From NCBI GenBank assembly GCA_030248195.1, contig JASAND010007661.1:1-64000 (forward strand): a stretch of 64,000 nt of DNA, given 5' to 3'. Position 1 is the first letter of the stretch. Every line of letters starts with the position of its first letter. Below the pieces are notes generated by a model. That model saw only the letters and a list, made by a program, of their open reading frames with translations. It was not told the origin of the DNA and ran no database searches. Shown in pieces: positions 44,370-56,537 of this stretch. The position numbers and the translations under genes were made by a program. This stretch comes from Trissonchulus latispiculum. Lineage: Eukaryota > Nematoda > Enoplea > Enoplida > Ironidae.

Positions 44370-46963
44370 CTGATGTGAAATATAAAAGTGTCATAAAATC
44401 ACTGAGGTTTATTATGTTTTAGAAAAAGCAAATTGCATATTAGATGCCATCATCTTTCAGGCAAAAAGCATCTATTGTGTACTTTACAATCACTTAAACA
44501 ACTTTTTTCGAACTGTGCGCTTTGTAAGAAATACCTGGATATATACCGCTGAGTTTTGAACAAAGCTAAATTTATTAGTGTAATGGGTTGAGCTAGGGAC
44601 TTAAACCGCTGACTCAACTCCACTACTTAGGACTGGCGCAAGGGATGCAAACCTTCGACTGCGGGTGGTCTTTACTCCAGGCGGCTGACACACACGCTGA
44701 CAAACCTCGCCAAGGGGGAGTGGGCTAAATGTTGGGGACGCCAGGCAAAGTTTTGGGGGACACGCACAAACTAAACTCAGCTAACAAAATTAATTCCGGG
44801 TTAATCCCAAAATTCTACCTAGCTACCTAAAAGATCAGAGTCTAGTTAAATTTAAGTTAATAAACATTAATTAAATATAACGGGAGACAACTAGGCACTT
44901 TAATGGACAGAGCAGGCAATTTACAGCAGAAAATCCCACCTGGGCTACCCAGAGTGGGGCAAGTTATAGACAGCGGGCTACCCGACTGTACAATAACAAT
45001 AAAAATTACAAAGGAGACTTAAACATGGGGGACACCAGCAAGAATTGGGGAGGGAGAGTAAAAACTAACAAAATCGGAGTAACTGAGTTAGCTAACAAAG
45101 TGTCACGAGGCCTTGAGGTCCTTCGAAAGTTCTGTTTGTGGAAGAGTGGAAATCTGGTCCGTGTAGGCCTTATGACTGTTAGGGTTGTGGATCGTTGCTC
45201 GTCTTAGGCATCAGTGAACACTAGGCTTTTACTATGAAGCAGAGGGCAGGTTATAACAAAGACAAGTTCATAATTCAAACATGTTCAGAGTTCAGACCAC
45301 AGGTATAGAGAAAGGCAAGGGAGCAACCAGAAACAGCACACAGCCCACCAGCCACGAATGACTCAAAACGTTGACTTTTATACTTCGGGTAGCTCCGCCT
45401 CTTACGTGCTACCGTATCTCCCTTTTCTAATTACTTCTTGTCAAAAAGTCGAAAGCTCTTTTCATCAAAAAGCCTAAAAACTTAGGCGGTCTCTTTCAAG
45501 TCTTTCGCTGACGAAGCTTTGACTCACACTTTCAGGCTTGTTTCGTAATACAAGAGGAAACATAAAAACTCGGAAAATTGGAACAAATTGGAACATCAAC
45601 TGTCACGATTACAATTCAATTCTAGGAATTAGCATAGTCACGACGCTTACGAAAATTCTCCACCAATAAGAAAACATCAGCACGCCACGCCTTCAACTGC
45701 AGGGTAGCTGACTTAGCTAGAAGAACCTTTACTCGGGACTACGATAGAAAATAAGACTTAGATAATTTCAGCTAGGTTTTAAGTACGTATGCTTAAGAAT
45801 TACTTTATAATTTTATTTACTTTTGATACGTAAGAACATTAATTTGGATATTAAAATATCAATTGCTGAGTTGTGTTTTGGTTAGGAATTTATGCACCTG
45901 TCACAAAAGGCAGACCCAAGGGAAAGGGGACAACCCCGCAGAAAAGGAAGGGGAAGCTGAGAAATGAGAGTTAGGAGTTAAGCAAATACAAAAGGGAAAA
46001 CAATTAGAAACTAGGTGAGGGGGTTAGAAGGGGTAAGTTCAAAGGAATTTTAAAAAGGAAAAACAAAAGGAACTTTACTAACGTAGAAAAGCTTTAAGGG
46101 GGCGCCCCCAAAAATCGGACCGACCGTACGCGAACGAAGACAACTCTCAACTGACTAAAATTATGATTCAAGACAGGAAAACGTGTTTTTCCAGCATCAT
46201 ACATGATCTACCTTTCCCAGACTTGAAATAACATTTACAACAATTGCATTTAAGGACTTTTAAGGAGTTTTGGGAGAAAAATAGAAAAGGAATAAAACGT
46301 AGATATTGGAAAGGGGAGTAGCTATAGCTATAGTAGAATACAGCGCAGTCGCTATCACCCGCATTACATTAGTCTTTACTGTCTGTGGAGTAGTTCAGAA
46401 ACAAATAAGGCCGAAAAGGCGTATTGCTGAATTTCGGAGCATTTATGTGATAAAATTCGATCAAACTTCAGAAACAACTTTAGACCGAATTCTTCTGAAA
46501 GCCTATGTGGTTACTTTGATCGATTTCTATAGTCTCTAAAAAATAAACATACTGGCCATGTGTTAAAGATAAGAAAAGCTGAAGACTATAACAACACCGT
46601 ACATGCATTTACATGCTATACTACCGGGAATATATTCCGCACCAGCGGAATAAAAATTTAGTCCTGTCAAATTTGGTGTAGTCCTCCCTGAAAGTCGTCG
46701 CGTCGGATTGCCACGTCAATCTAGACATGGCTGGCTTCGGGTACAATGAACCAATATAGGCGGAAATTGCATTTTAAAATTCACCCTCATTACTCCTAGA
46801 TTACTCAGACGGCTCGGTGTGTACTCGGTGTATGTTCCGTGTCCCGGTGTACGTTTGTTCCCTCGGAGTGACTCTTACTGAAAATCAACAAAGGCGACGC
46901 AGTACATAAAAGCACCAAAGACAAAGCGTCATCAAGCGTATATTGAACTCAATCAGAACAAAC
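44370..46963. other. Gene-less region
   Basis: No gene supported. If the large minus-strand frame is a 3' exon, its upstream exons should lie here or beyond, but I could not find one. A plus-strand GTAGCTCCGCC-CTTACGTGCTACCGTATCTCCC patch at 45402-45424 recalls the LTR vocabulary of 40 kb without matching it. Confidence 0.4.
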
Positions 46964-47519
46964 ATGTCTAGTTGTGAATATTACAAACCATACCAGTGTG
47001 GCACTTGTGGTCAGACGTTCACCAGGGCGTTCAACCTACAACGTCATGTTCAAAAACCTTCACAGTGCCCAACCAGAGTATGATGAGTCCGAATCAGAGA
47101 CAAGTATGGAGTCCTCAAGGAGCAGTGATTCTGGCAGTACAATGAGACCGATTGGTGAGTTTTGGGATGAGGTTGTTCGACAGGCGGAGGAGAAACACGA
47201 ACGAAGAATGGGACGCTTAATTCAGGAGTACCTTGCAGATGGTAATACCGAGGCTACAGCTGAAGTTGAGGCGTACAATGAACTTAGACCCCTAATTAGG
47301 ACAGAGTTGAACAGGCTAATCTTTTCTCACATCCAACGTTGCAAACAGTTCCTCGACGAGCCACTCATTGAAAAGGTTATGGACGAGCAAGCAGACTATG
47401 AGCATAAATTTTCGACTGAGGAAGAAGCCCTAAAGCGAGCAATTGAAAAGAACACTGACCTGGGCACGGTGGTACTACCTGAAAAGACACAAGGTGTAGA
47501 CGAGGAAGGCGTAGATTAA
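46964..47519 (+). pseudogene. C2H2 zinc-finger protein gene with a frameshift
   Basis: From the ATG at 46964 the first 30 or so codons carry a C-x2-C pair (YQCGTCGQTF) and the first His of a C2H2 finger (NLQRH). The frame then runs into a stop near 47083. A second frame, open to 47519, carries what should follow: the second His of an H-x4-H pair, an acidic Ser/Glu stretch, and about 110 residues of predicted helix (FWDEVVRQAEEKHERRMG, then LRPLIRTELNRLIF and KVMDEQADYEHKF). The switch falls at a run of five A at 47052-47056, so a one-base change is the likely cause. It may be a true lesion or a sequencing error. Finger-plus-helical proteins of this build occur in repeat-borne gene families of aquatic invertebrates, but that is only a recollection. 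No named function. Confidence 0.55.
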
Positions 47520-47745
47520 GAACAAATAGGATTAAAACACATAAATGATGAAAGAACGGGGCATGTTTAGAGCAAGTTTGTGGTAACCTCGGTGTATACT
47601 CGGAGTAAACTGGGAGCTAATTTGGAGTGACTCGGAACACAAAGTAACGGTAGCCAGACAGCTAGTGTGAGACTAGGAAAAGACCGGGTGCAAACAAGAG
47701 GTAATTACATTATGCTGTAGGTACTGAAGGAATGGTTTAAAAAGG

Positions 47746-47754
47746 TATATAAAG
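47746..47754 (+). promoter_or_regulatory. TATA-box-like core promoter
   Basis: TATATAAAG is followed about 85 bp later by an ATG (47830) that opens a 93-codon frame. The motif is a strong match to a TATA box, but AT-rich DNA gives chance hits. Confidence 0.35.
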
Positions 47755-47829
47755 GGTGTAAATCGTGATATCGCGTCAGTTGGGCTTGAGCTGTCGTCGC
47801 GAACGGTCGGTTACAAAAGCGCCCACGAA

Positions 47830-48111
47830 ATGTACTGGTGGTGTTGGTTCAGTGTAAAAGGTAACGAAGTGGAGGTTTGGAACTACAGCGCGCCAAGCTA
47901 CTTTACCACAGAATCAGCAATTGAGGATGGGAGATCGGCGACATTTAATTTTAGTGAATTGCCGTTTCTGGGAGTCTTAGAAGGACCCGATTTGGTAGAC
48001 CTCCGGATGGTAGACCACAAACAGATTTCAATCACTGACAGTCTTCCACAAACCCTGGGAAACAAGCTTCGCCTCCACCTCTGTCCCCGTTACCCCAACA
48101 GTCCTCTTTAG
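47830..48111 (+). CDS. Small hypothetical ORF, 93 residues
   Basis: It has a true ATG and balanced composition (MYWWCWFSVKGNEVEVW at the start), unlike the Leu/Phe or Lys/Asn monotony of chance frames nearby. It lies downstream of a TATA-like motif and 310 bp beyond the zinc-finger frame. No homology recognised, no membrane segment or signal peptide. It could be part of a larger element together with the finger gene, or chance. Confidence 0.3.
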   Translation: MYWWCWFSVKGNEVEVWNYSAPSYFTTESAIEDGRSATFNFSELPFLGVLEGPDLVDLRMVDHKQISITDSLPQTLGNKLRLHLCPRYPNSPL

Positions 48112-48139
48112 GGCTGCCTCTACATATTTGTTGGTTTGT

Positions 48140-51060
48140 GTAAGTGTAGTAAAAAGTTAAAGCGATGGAAATACCAAAAACATTAGATTAGGCCGGATTA
48201 GTAGTGTAGGTAGGTACGTATGTAGGCAGGTACGTAAAAAGTAGGTAGGCAGTTAGGTAGACTATGTGTCCGGTAATTGGCCGATGCCGGGTCCCAAGCC
48301 CCGGGGGAAGAACGCAGAGGGACGATGATGAGGAAGCTAGGAGAGGTGTGAATGCTTTTGGAACTGGGAGTACTAACAGAGTGTTGTCAAGGTGTGTGGT
48401 TGGTAAGCGTAGGAACTGAGTGTAATACTAGGAGTATGGCAGGAAGTACTGGGGTATAAACAGATGTTCGACAGGAAGTACAGTGGCTACTGGGGGACAG
48501 GGGGTATAAGGAGTACTAGGTGTGCACGGGGTACTAGAGGTACAGGACGTACTAGGGGTACAGGTGGTACTAAGGGTATCTGTACACTGGGTGTACAGGG
48601 CGTACTGGGGGTATCGGGATTACTGGGGTATCGTGGGTACTAGGGGTTAGGAGGCAGTAGGTGGTGACTTTCTTGGAAGGATTACGGTGTTAAGTATCTC
48701 GCTATTCGAAGTGTATTTCGTTAGACAAATGATGAAGCTATTTTGTTACTGTTGTGTGTAAACCATCAGTTTCGGGTGATGACTCATAACAACCGTCTAG
48801 ACAGTTTCTTGTCTTATGTAATCAGTTGTTGTGTATCCTTCATGTAGAGCAGTCGGCCTGCAGGCTTGTATACTTATTAGTATTTACTGTGCTTACTGGT
48901 TGCCTTTCCTGTCTATTAAAATTCTGTAAGTTACTCCAATAAATGATGCCTTTATCTATTCTTTATTAGGACAGGCTTTAGTTAGGGACCAACTTTCGTG
49001 GAGCGTTGCACCCTATAGGGTTTACCTGCATCGAACAGTCTGTCTAGCTATCGGTTAATACCGGACAGTTAGCCTGTAGTTAATAACGGGGTAGTTGGTA
49101 AGTCCCAATCCAATGATTAGGGCTCGAAAGCCAGACCCTGTACTACTCATGTAGCTCAGAATAAGGATTAAGAATTAAGATTACGCTTTATTTAACTATT
49201 TATGCTATGTCTGTATTGTCCAATTTTGGGAATTTGTCCCGGTTATCCTTTTTCTTCTACCGACTCCGGGCCCATCGTGCATGGTCTTCAGCGGTGTGGA
49301 GAATCGCCAAACCAGCACAGGTCTACGCAGGTTGTCTCCAGCCCCATACGGAATGACCAGGATATAGAAGGACCGGGACCAACCGCTCGGTAGCATAATT
49401 TAAGGAGTGGATACGAATCCATAAGATATCCACATTATGAATACAGCCCACGTCTAGGCCAAATCATCCGGAAATACCAGAAAAGATTTAGTTCGGCAGC
49501 ATAGTTTAAGAATTAAGAGTTTAAGTCATGTCCTCGGGAGTTGGAACCCATCAGACGGATGCCAGAGGACACCTGTGGGATCTTAATTTGATGGTTCCCA
49601 TGTCCATCGGATTTCCCACGTAGGTGCTTCCAAGCCCCCCCCCGCTTGTCCTCACAGCACTTAAAATTTGTAAAACATGACTATTCGCAAGGGGGGTATA
49701 TACCTGGGGAAATTGATAACTTATTTGTCTCCGATTTTGCTGTAAAGTTGAAGGAGTTTTTGGGATCGCAGAACGCTAATCTGAAATCCGTTTCTCTATT
49801 CAGCTTGTAATGTTAGCTTTTGTTAACTAACGTTAGCTAACGAAAAGCTGAAGCGAAGATGGATTTTAGATTCTTGTTTTGCGACCCCGAAAACCCCCGC
49901 ATACAACTTTACAGCGAAAAGATATCCGTGTCTGACGACTCTTCAGGGCAGAATGCAATTGAATCTGGGCGGGACAACTTCTTGCCCGGATTATGGTAAT
50001 ATTGTTTTGTAGGCTAGGTTGCCGAAACGTTACCTATTCTAGAAGGTCGTTTTAGGCCACAGGGGATATTTGTGTAAACTTTAGTTAAACGAGGTAACGA
50101 GGAAAATCAGCACCAGATTCCTAAGCCTCAAACCTGCAACCGGAATCAAGGAGCCCCCCCGTTCAATTGACCGATTCTTCAATGCTTGCTTGCCTGATTT
50201 TATCAACTTGTGAAAAATATCTTTAGTTTTCACTGTATGATTCATATTTTCTATGACTCCGATTTGCTTTTCAACATTTTAACACGGTAACAATGATCTG
50301 AAAGTTTTCCTCCAGTGTGAAGAACGTCCGAATCCCCCGAGATTTCTCCACGTTGGCTGTATTTTATTTTATTAATTTGTTTTTGAAAAAAGAATTTGAC
50401 CATATGTAGCATGAATTTTAATCAAAAATTTGAAATGTCACACTATCAAAGACAATTGCTTCGTACTTTGAAATATATCTTCATGAATGAAATTACGTCT
50501 GTTTTAACTGGAGAAACTGAAAGTAATCTGAGTTTGCTCTTGCTGTAACACCTCTGTTGGGAAAATTTCAGTTTCTGATATATAATCTATAGGTTGTCGG
50601 GTAACCCTTAGGATATCCTGCAAGAATTCAGAAGAGCTTAGTAGTTGCAGATTAGAAACAACTGATATTCGAAGCTGGAACAATGAAAACTATTTTGTCT
50701 AATGCTTTGGAAATCTAAAGAAGTTTCAGAATTTAATAGCATTAAATACATTAAAAGTTTCAAACTGTTAAAATTTTTTCTGTGTGGCAAGGTAAGACCG
50801 AGGACATTTTTCCTGGTTTCACATGTGTTATTATTTTATGTTTACGTGTCATTGTAACGAATTTACATGTTTTTCTCCGACGTAATCCTTAACCTAAGGA
50901 TCTGAAACGATGGCTTATAAACTGGCAAGTGCTTACAGAGATTGTAACGGTTATACATCGTGGAACAACTTTTCGATAGCAAATCCTCTAAAAGCTATAA
51001 AAACAATAGCAACAGAGCAACACAGCAACGCAATAGCAACATAAATAGCGGCAGAGCCTC
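48140..51060. other. Gene-less region with GT-rich low complexity
   Basis: Between about 48420 and 48660 the sequence is an irregular array of GGGGTAC, GGTACTAGG and TGTACAGGG units, a degenerate short tandem repeat. At 48215-48260 there is a GTAGGTAGG/TACGTA patch. TTAGCTAACG-type palindromes lie near 49815-49845. No gene seen. Confidence 0.5.
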
Positions 51061-51067
51061 ATCTTAG

Positions 51068-51666
51068 GTAGCTTTGTTGGAAGGTCAAAATTGGCGAGAT
51101 GCTTTAAGCCTCACCTTACTTGCCTATAGAACCATCCCGCACACAGGAACACAGGTATCCCTTGCTAGAGAGATGTGCACTAAGCTAACCAGCGCTATGT
51201 ATTCAGAAAATCCGATCCTTTACGATTGTCTAATTATCAGCGGTCATATCAAAAGCATGCCGATCACCGACGAAAGACTAAAGACATCGAACTCCACGTT
51301 GGTGATACCGTCCGTCATAAACGACATGACTACAAGAAAGGAGAATCTCGTTTTGGTCCACAAGAGAAGATAGTAAGGAACAAAGGTCCGGCGACGTTTC
51401 AAGTTTCTTCAGATCGGAATGCTAATGCCAGAAATCTGGTTTCTGCGAAAGCAACCCGGCATGGTAGAACCAAGGTCACGAATTCCACAGCTGAAGATTC
51501 GTGCTTTGTACCACCTCCGATTGTTCGTCAACAAGCGAATGATCGACAACACAGGCGAATTCTTCCTGCAAGACTAAGAAGACCTCAGCCAAGATTTATT
51601 CCTGGAACTGACAGAGGTTTCATCTACAACGAAGAGGGAAGTATTAAGAATGTAGAATTACTCTGA
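51068..51666 (+). pseudogene. Ty3/gypsy integrase C-terminal relic
   Basis: The first frame (from about 51068) shows the integrase stretch LEGQNWRDALSLTLLAYRT-PHTGT, typical of the end of the gypsy integrase core. After a frame change near 51226-51240 the second frame continues with the C-terminal part: YQKHADHRRK, then LHVGDTVRHKRHD-KKGESRFGP-KIV--KGPATFQV, the SH3-like fold region, and a Pro/Arg-rich tail to a TGA at 51664. Everything upstream (gag, protease, RT, RNase H, DDE core) is missing, and no LTR is attached. A dead fragment. Confidence 0.8.
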
Positions 51667-51975
51667 AAAGTGATAAAAGAAAAACACAATTCAGGGGATT
51701 TGTACAATCTGTTGATATGATTTGTTTGATAGATTAATAGAAATGAGTTCGTCTGAAGTATACTTTGTAGCACGGCTGTTCGTGCAGTCAGTTATTTGTA
51801 CTCACATCGCACGAGGGTTTCCCGTGCGATGCGAAGGCTAATATCTGGGTGCATGGATTACCATGTTACAAAGTACTTGTATAACGAATCAAAGCAACAA
51901 GTGACCCCTAAAAGGGGAAAAATTCCTTCCGTTGTGTGTGCGGATCATCTTGCCACTACAACACATATCTTGAAT

Positions 51976-52585
51976 CAAGAGTATATAATAGCAAGAGTGG
52001 GAAGCTTGGCCCTTCCTAATGGAAATGGTCTGCGAGATGCTCGGCACATTAAGGCAATTATGGCATTAAATCTCGGGGGGGGGCGGGTACCGCTTACCGT
52101 TGTTCAACATATGTTTATATGCGTTTGAACTAAAATGCATCTGATTGGCTAATCACCTACCTTATGTCAAATTTACGTGTATAGGTGGACCCCCCCCCCC
52201 GAGATCTCGGGGGGTGGTCCCGCTTAAACGTTGTTAAGCTTGTGTTTATATGCAGTCGAACTGAAATGCACTGATGAGGTTTACGGTAGCTAAGTAGCCA
52301 ATCAAATACATTTCAGTTCAGTCGCATATAAACGCACGCTTAACAACGCTAAGCGGGACCCCCCCCCGAGGTCTCGGACGGTCCGCTTATACACGTAAAT
52401 TTGACAAAAGGTAGGCGATTAGCCAATCAGATGCGTTTTAGTTCAAACGCATATAAACCATCTTGAACAACGGTAAGCTGTACCCCCCCCCCCCCCGAGA
52501 TTTCGGCCTTAATGTGCCGAGCATCTCACAGGCCATTTCCATTAGGAAGGGCTAAGCTTCCCACTCTTCCTATTATATATTCTTG
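51976..52585. mobile_element. 610-bp foldback MITE, second copy
   Basis: This is homologous to 22618-23199: the ends CAAGAGTA and TTCTTG, AAGAGTGGGAAGCTTGG, GAGATGCTCGGCAC, the TTGGCTAATC--CTACCTTATGT block, and CCGAGATCTCGG with C/G runs all recur. Flanks CTTGAAT (51969-51975) and CTTGAAC (52586-52592) agree at 6 of 7 positions. Non-coding. Confidence 0.8.
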
Positions 52586-52599
52586 CTTGAACCTGTTTA

Positions 52600-54130
52600 T
52601 GCATTGCAGTATGCTGAAACCCTGAAGTCCTTAAGTTTAAGCCTGACACAGCCTATACCTTAGCCAAACTGAAATGATTGCGAGAGTACTACACTTTATC
52701 CTATGTTGTTTAACCATCCTTTTTGATGTTCGGCAATGACCGAAATCTCGATAGTGAGCTGACTACTTCGCCAAGTTGACCCACACCCTCGAGGATCACG
52801 CAATGCACATTATATAATTTGACGTAAAGTGCTGGTGATAAAGTGCTGCTGATAAGCTGATCCCAAGCAGCTCCTGGTCCGCTTTCCACGCCGCTCTCTT
52901 ACACGTTTCAATGCCATCTGAAATTTAGTCTGCTAAATCTATGTTGACAGAAATCTGAAACTGCCATGGGGGAGCTCTGGCAAAAGGTTTCCTTAACATT
53001 AAATTGTAAATCTTGCAGTTTCAGATTTTAAAAAAAACATAAAAATAAGCGGATGAAAATAAAGTGGGAGTCGACTACAAACAGCAAAAAATTGTCGCAT
53101 CACTCGGCCAGCTGGTTCAAAGTAGCCTTCAAATAGTACACCCCCTATCCAAAAAAACTTTCGCAGCTAGATCTACGTGCTAAACATAGTGAGCGATTCA
53201 TAACATACTTAGAATTATACACTATTGTAGGGTTGACCCATTACAAAGATTCCGCCTCCGGCGGAATAAAAATTCCTCGCGATATTCACGGTTGCTTCAA
53301 TTTGAATTGATAGATAATTCCGCTTGAATGATGAATACAAATTAGGCTTTGCTTTTGGCTAGCTTCACACTATAGGTGACAATTAGAGAGTTCAAGTTAG
53401 TTAGTTGGTGGTTGTGTTCTTGTCACGGTTGGTTTAGGAGGCGTATATTCTGAGTGAAAGTGTTGATCAAATTTGTATTGTTTGTCGTATGTTCTCTAAC
53501 TTTAATGTTTTTGATTTACGACTGTTTCTTCGACTATCTCATCTCTACTATCTGAGCGACCTTTTTAGTCTGTATTGGTGAGAGTCGAGATTGATGTGAT
53601 GACTGTTGAAATTCCGATAAATTCTATCCTGATCTGTTCTCCTGATCGATTAGCTATTCATATGTATCGTAGCGAGACATACACTACTGAGGTAAAACTT
53701 CTCACGATTCGAAGTCGACTACTGTTATTAGACTAGATTTAACTTACCCTACCCCTCCACAATACGAAGTATCAACCAAATTAAACCATGCAATCAATCA
53801 GTACAAAGCAGCGCAATATATATGTGAATTCATCCAGTAGAGTATAAGGGAATTTGAAGTATAACAAATAATGCTGGAATCTTTGCTCGAGCACGATTGA
53901 GATTATTGTTTCCTTAAATAGCTCGCCACTTCACGCTCTTGTAGTTGATTATGCATGCTCGGACGGATTCAATGATTTGAAGTACTGATTTGAAGTAATT
54001 CATAGCTACGGATTTAGTCAAATAGTAATTAGGGTCAGGGCTAAACAACCTGCAATCACCCTGCCATTCATAATTCAGGTCTAGTCCAGGCAGTAAGTCT
54101 CTGAGTTTAACAATAATTTTCCTTCACTCT
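52600..54130. other. Upstream region of receptor 3
   Basis: No gene found. A small TTCCGCC-TCCGGCGGAATAAAAATTCC palindrome lies at 53251-53276; GCACCAGCGGAATAAAAATTTAG at 46638-46660 shares its GCGGAATAAAAATT core, so it may be a dispersed repeat end. Confidence 0.4.
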
Positions 54131-54131
54131 C

Positions 54132-54140
54132 TTGTTTCAG
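54132..54140 (+). promoter_or_regulatory. Putative 3' splice site before receptor 3
   Basis: CTTGTTTCAG ends at 54140, 13 bases before the ATG at 54154. It is pyrimidine-rich and matches the nematode acceptor consensus TTTTCAG well. Confidence 0.45.
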
Positions 54141-54153
54141 CTTATAATCTAGG

Positions 54154-55104
54154 ATGAACACCTATTCAAATTGCTGCTTTAATTCTGACTGGTTCAAACT
54201 ACGGAACTATGAACAGCTTCCGTCAGCGCTAAGATTCGGTGTCAGCGCATGTCTCAATATTATTGCAGTTGGCGGTTGTGGAATTATCTGCTATGCCATT
54301 GTTCTTTCGTCGATGCGCAGAAATAGGAAAGAATTTAACAGTCCTTTCTACCTTTACACGAAAGCTTTGGCTGCGTTGGATTTGTCAATTCTAGCTACGG
54401 AATTCTTGTACTCACTTCCAACGGTTGTGTTTGGACCCGATATGTATCCTCCATTAGCACATATTACATTTGGAGTCTTTCGAACTGCCCTTGTATGGAC
54501 CATGTTCCCATTGCTGCTGTCAATATCAATTAATCGATATATCATGATATTTTACCGTTCTGGTGCAGAAATCTTCAATCGTCGAAACAATGCCATTATT
54601 ATCTGTCTTTGCTTTTGCGTAGGTATATTAGTTGCTACAACAATGGCTGTATGCCGATCTGCTTTTCACTTCACCGGATTCACTTGGACATGGACTTTTA
54701 GCGGACCGTATTCAGCTGCAGCTGCAAAGACCAATGCACTGAGTGCTAATGTTGTAGCTTGTCTGGTTGCCGTCGTTTATGCAAAAATTCTGATACGGTT
54801 ACAGATCTCATCGAAAGTTGCAGAGTCGTTGATGGGAAGCAATTCGCGAAAGGAATCGCTAATGAGAGAAATCAATGTAATGAAGCAATTTGGAATTATT
54901 GTATTTTGTTATTTAGCGTGGATGGTGTCTTTTGCTCTTGTCCAACTGGTTCCATTCAGCAAGGAAAAAATAGGTTTGATAATGCATTTCACTGGTAACT
55001 TGAACTGTGCTGCAACACCGTTCTGTTATTTATGCTTTTCATCAGCGGTAAAGACTGGAGTTCGAGCTGTAAGTGTGCGGCAGTCAATGCACACAAAGTA
55101 TTAA
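54154..55104 (+). CDS. Intronless 7TM chemoreceptor-like GPCR (receptor 3)
   Basis: A 316-residue seven-transmembrane protein not closely related to receptors 1 and 2. Membrane segments lie at about 27-52, 66-90, 103-126, 146-166, 190-215, 245-266 and 274-297. An NRY at 127-129 ends TM3, and TM7 has NCAATPFCYLCFS where rhodopsin-like receptors have NPxxY. The third loop is short and basic (SNSRKESLMREINVMKQFG). A TTGTTTCAG acceptor ends 17 bp before the ATG, and the codons between include an in-frame stop, which fixes the start. It is probably a chemosensory or peptide receptor of a nematode type. The subfamily is not assigned. Confidence 0.83.
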   Translation: MNTYSNCCFNSDWFKLRNYEQLPSALRFGVSACLNIIAVGGCGIICYAIVLSSMRRNRKEFNSPFYLYTKALAALDLSILATEFLYSLPTVVFGPDMYPPLAHITFGVFRTALVWTMFPLLLSISINRYIMIFYRSGAEIFNRRNNAIIICLCFCVGILVATTMAVCRSAFHFTGFTWTWTFSGPYSAAAAKTNALSANVVACLVAVVYAKILIRLQISSKVAESLMGSNSRKESLMREINVMKQFGIIVFCYLAWMVSFALVQLVPFSKEKIGLIMHFTGNLNCAATPFCYLCFSSAVKTGVRAVSVRQSMHTKY

Positions 55105-56535
55105 CTACTCTTCGTTATGTTGTGTGTTGTATGTAAGCGAAAGTTGGGCTTTCCCAGAAATTTTCCGATTTCTTTAAACAGAATATCTATATTGCTTTTT
55201 CGTAAGGACCATCTTTATTTTCTATGGAGAAATTGTGCGCTTTTATTATTTCATCGTAAAATATTTTCAATAATGGTTTTGCATTTTCGAATTTGTATTT
55301 GTCTTTGTATTTGTTTTATGCACGAGTTTAGATGTGTACATCCTTTCACAGACCATATCATGAACTAATGCTTAACAGCACTGCAAGCTTGAAACTAAGT
55401 CGGAAGAATATCTGCAGCAGCAGAACTTGAGTTGCAAATAATATAGATGTTTTGACTTGGACAATGTTTTGATAAAGCCGGCCACTCTGTTAGCTTCTTT
55501 GATATATGAGGAAATGTTCTGGCAGATGGGAGTTTGTCAATTTTAGTAATGGTGTTGAAACTTAGAGGCTCAGCAGTTTCCCAAGTTTTCCTTTCATTCG
55601 ACTTTGTCGAACTGTTGAATTGAAATATTGTTTCAATTGGTATTTGCTCTGAATTTGGTTATTTTGACGACGTTTCTTAGTTGAATGGGTGGTCGAACGT
55701 CCATCCTCCTTCAATAATTAAGCATGGTCTGTTTCTTTGTGTTCTAAGATTTTAATTTGTGAAAGCTTCAGCCTTGTTCGCTTCAGCTTTGTTAGTGTTT
55801 GAGAGTGTCATCGTACACCGATTTAAGAATCTGATTGGTTCATCAATCGTCTTAATCATGTCGCCATTTGTAGTAGCGTTATTTATGTAGCTTAACGTAA
55901 CTTTAATTAAACTTATTTGCCGTACCTCTACTAATTCAGATACTACATATCTGAACATATCTCTATTCAGCACTCTAATTCTGTAAGTGTTGCGTTACAA
56001 GACCCTGCAGGTTTCATGACGCCCGTACAATATAAAACTGGAATGTAATACAATAATGCATAACAGTCACTTTATTACACCTGGTTTTGCTGGAAGAGTG
56101 AGCGGAAGTTAATTTGTGAGAAATCAAAACAGTCTCCTGAGTCTCCTGCAACAAAATATTTCAAACTGGAAACAAAATTAATAACAACAAAAATATTCAA
56201 AAATATTAATTAAAAAAGTAATAAAAATTAATATTAAATTAAATTCCAGAACAGACTCGCTATATTGTTGTTCAGCGTGAAGGCGAAGTATATATTGCTA
56301 GCATTTAAGTACATTTAACCAAAATAAAAACAGAAATTGAAACAGTTGCCGACCTGGCCCAGTCCGGGCTGCAGCAAACATCAAAGCTAAGTGTTTTTTA
56401 AATTCTACGGTTATGTTAAGACTATTAATGATTACGACTAATGAATATCGATGAACTTGAAAAATATAATCAGCCCTCAACCGAATCCATATAGTTATTC
56501 TGTTTCGGTAATGATCCTATTAGGTACCTAATATG
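55105..56535. other. Intergenic 3' of receptor 3
   Basis: AT-rich with only short frames. Nothing recognised. Confidence 0.4.
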
Positions 56536-56537
56536 GT

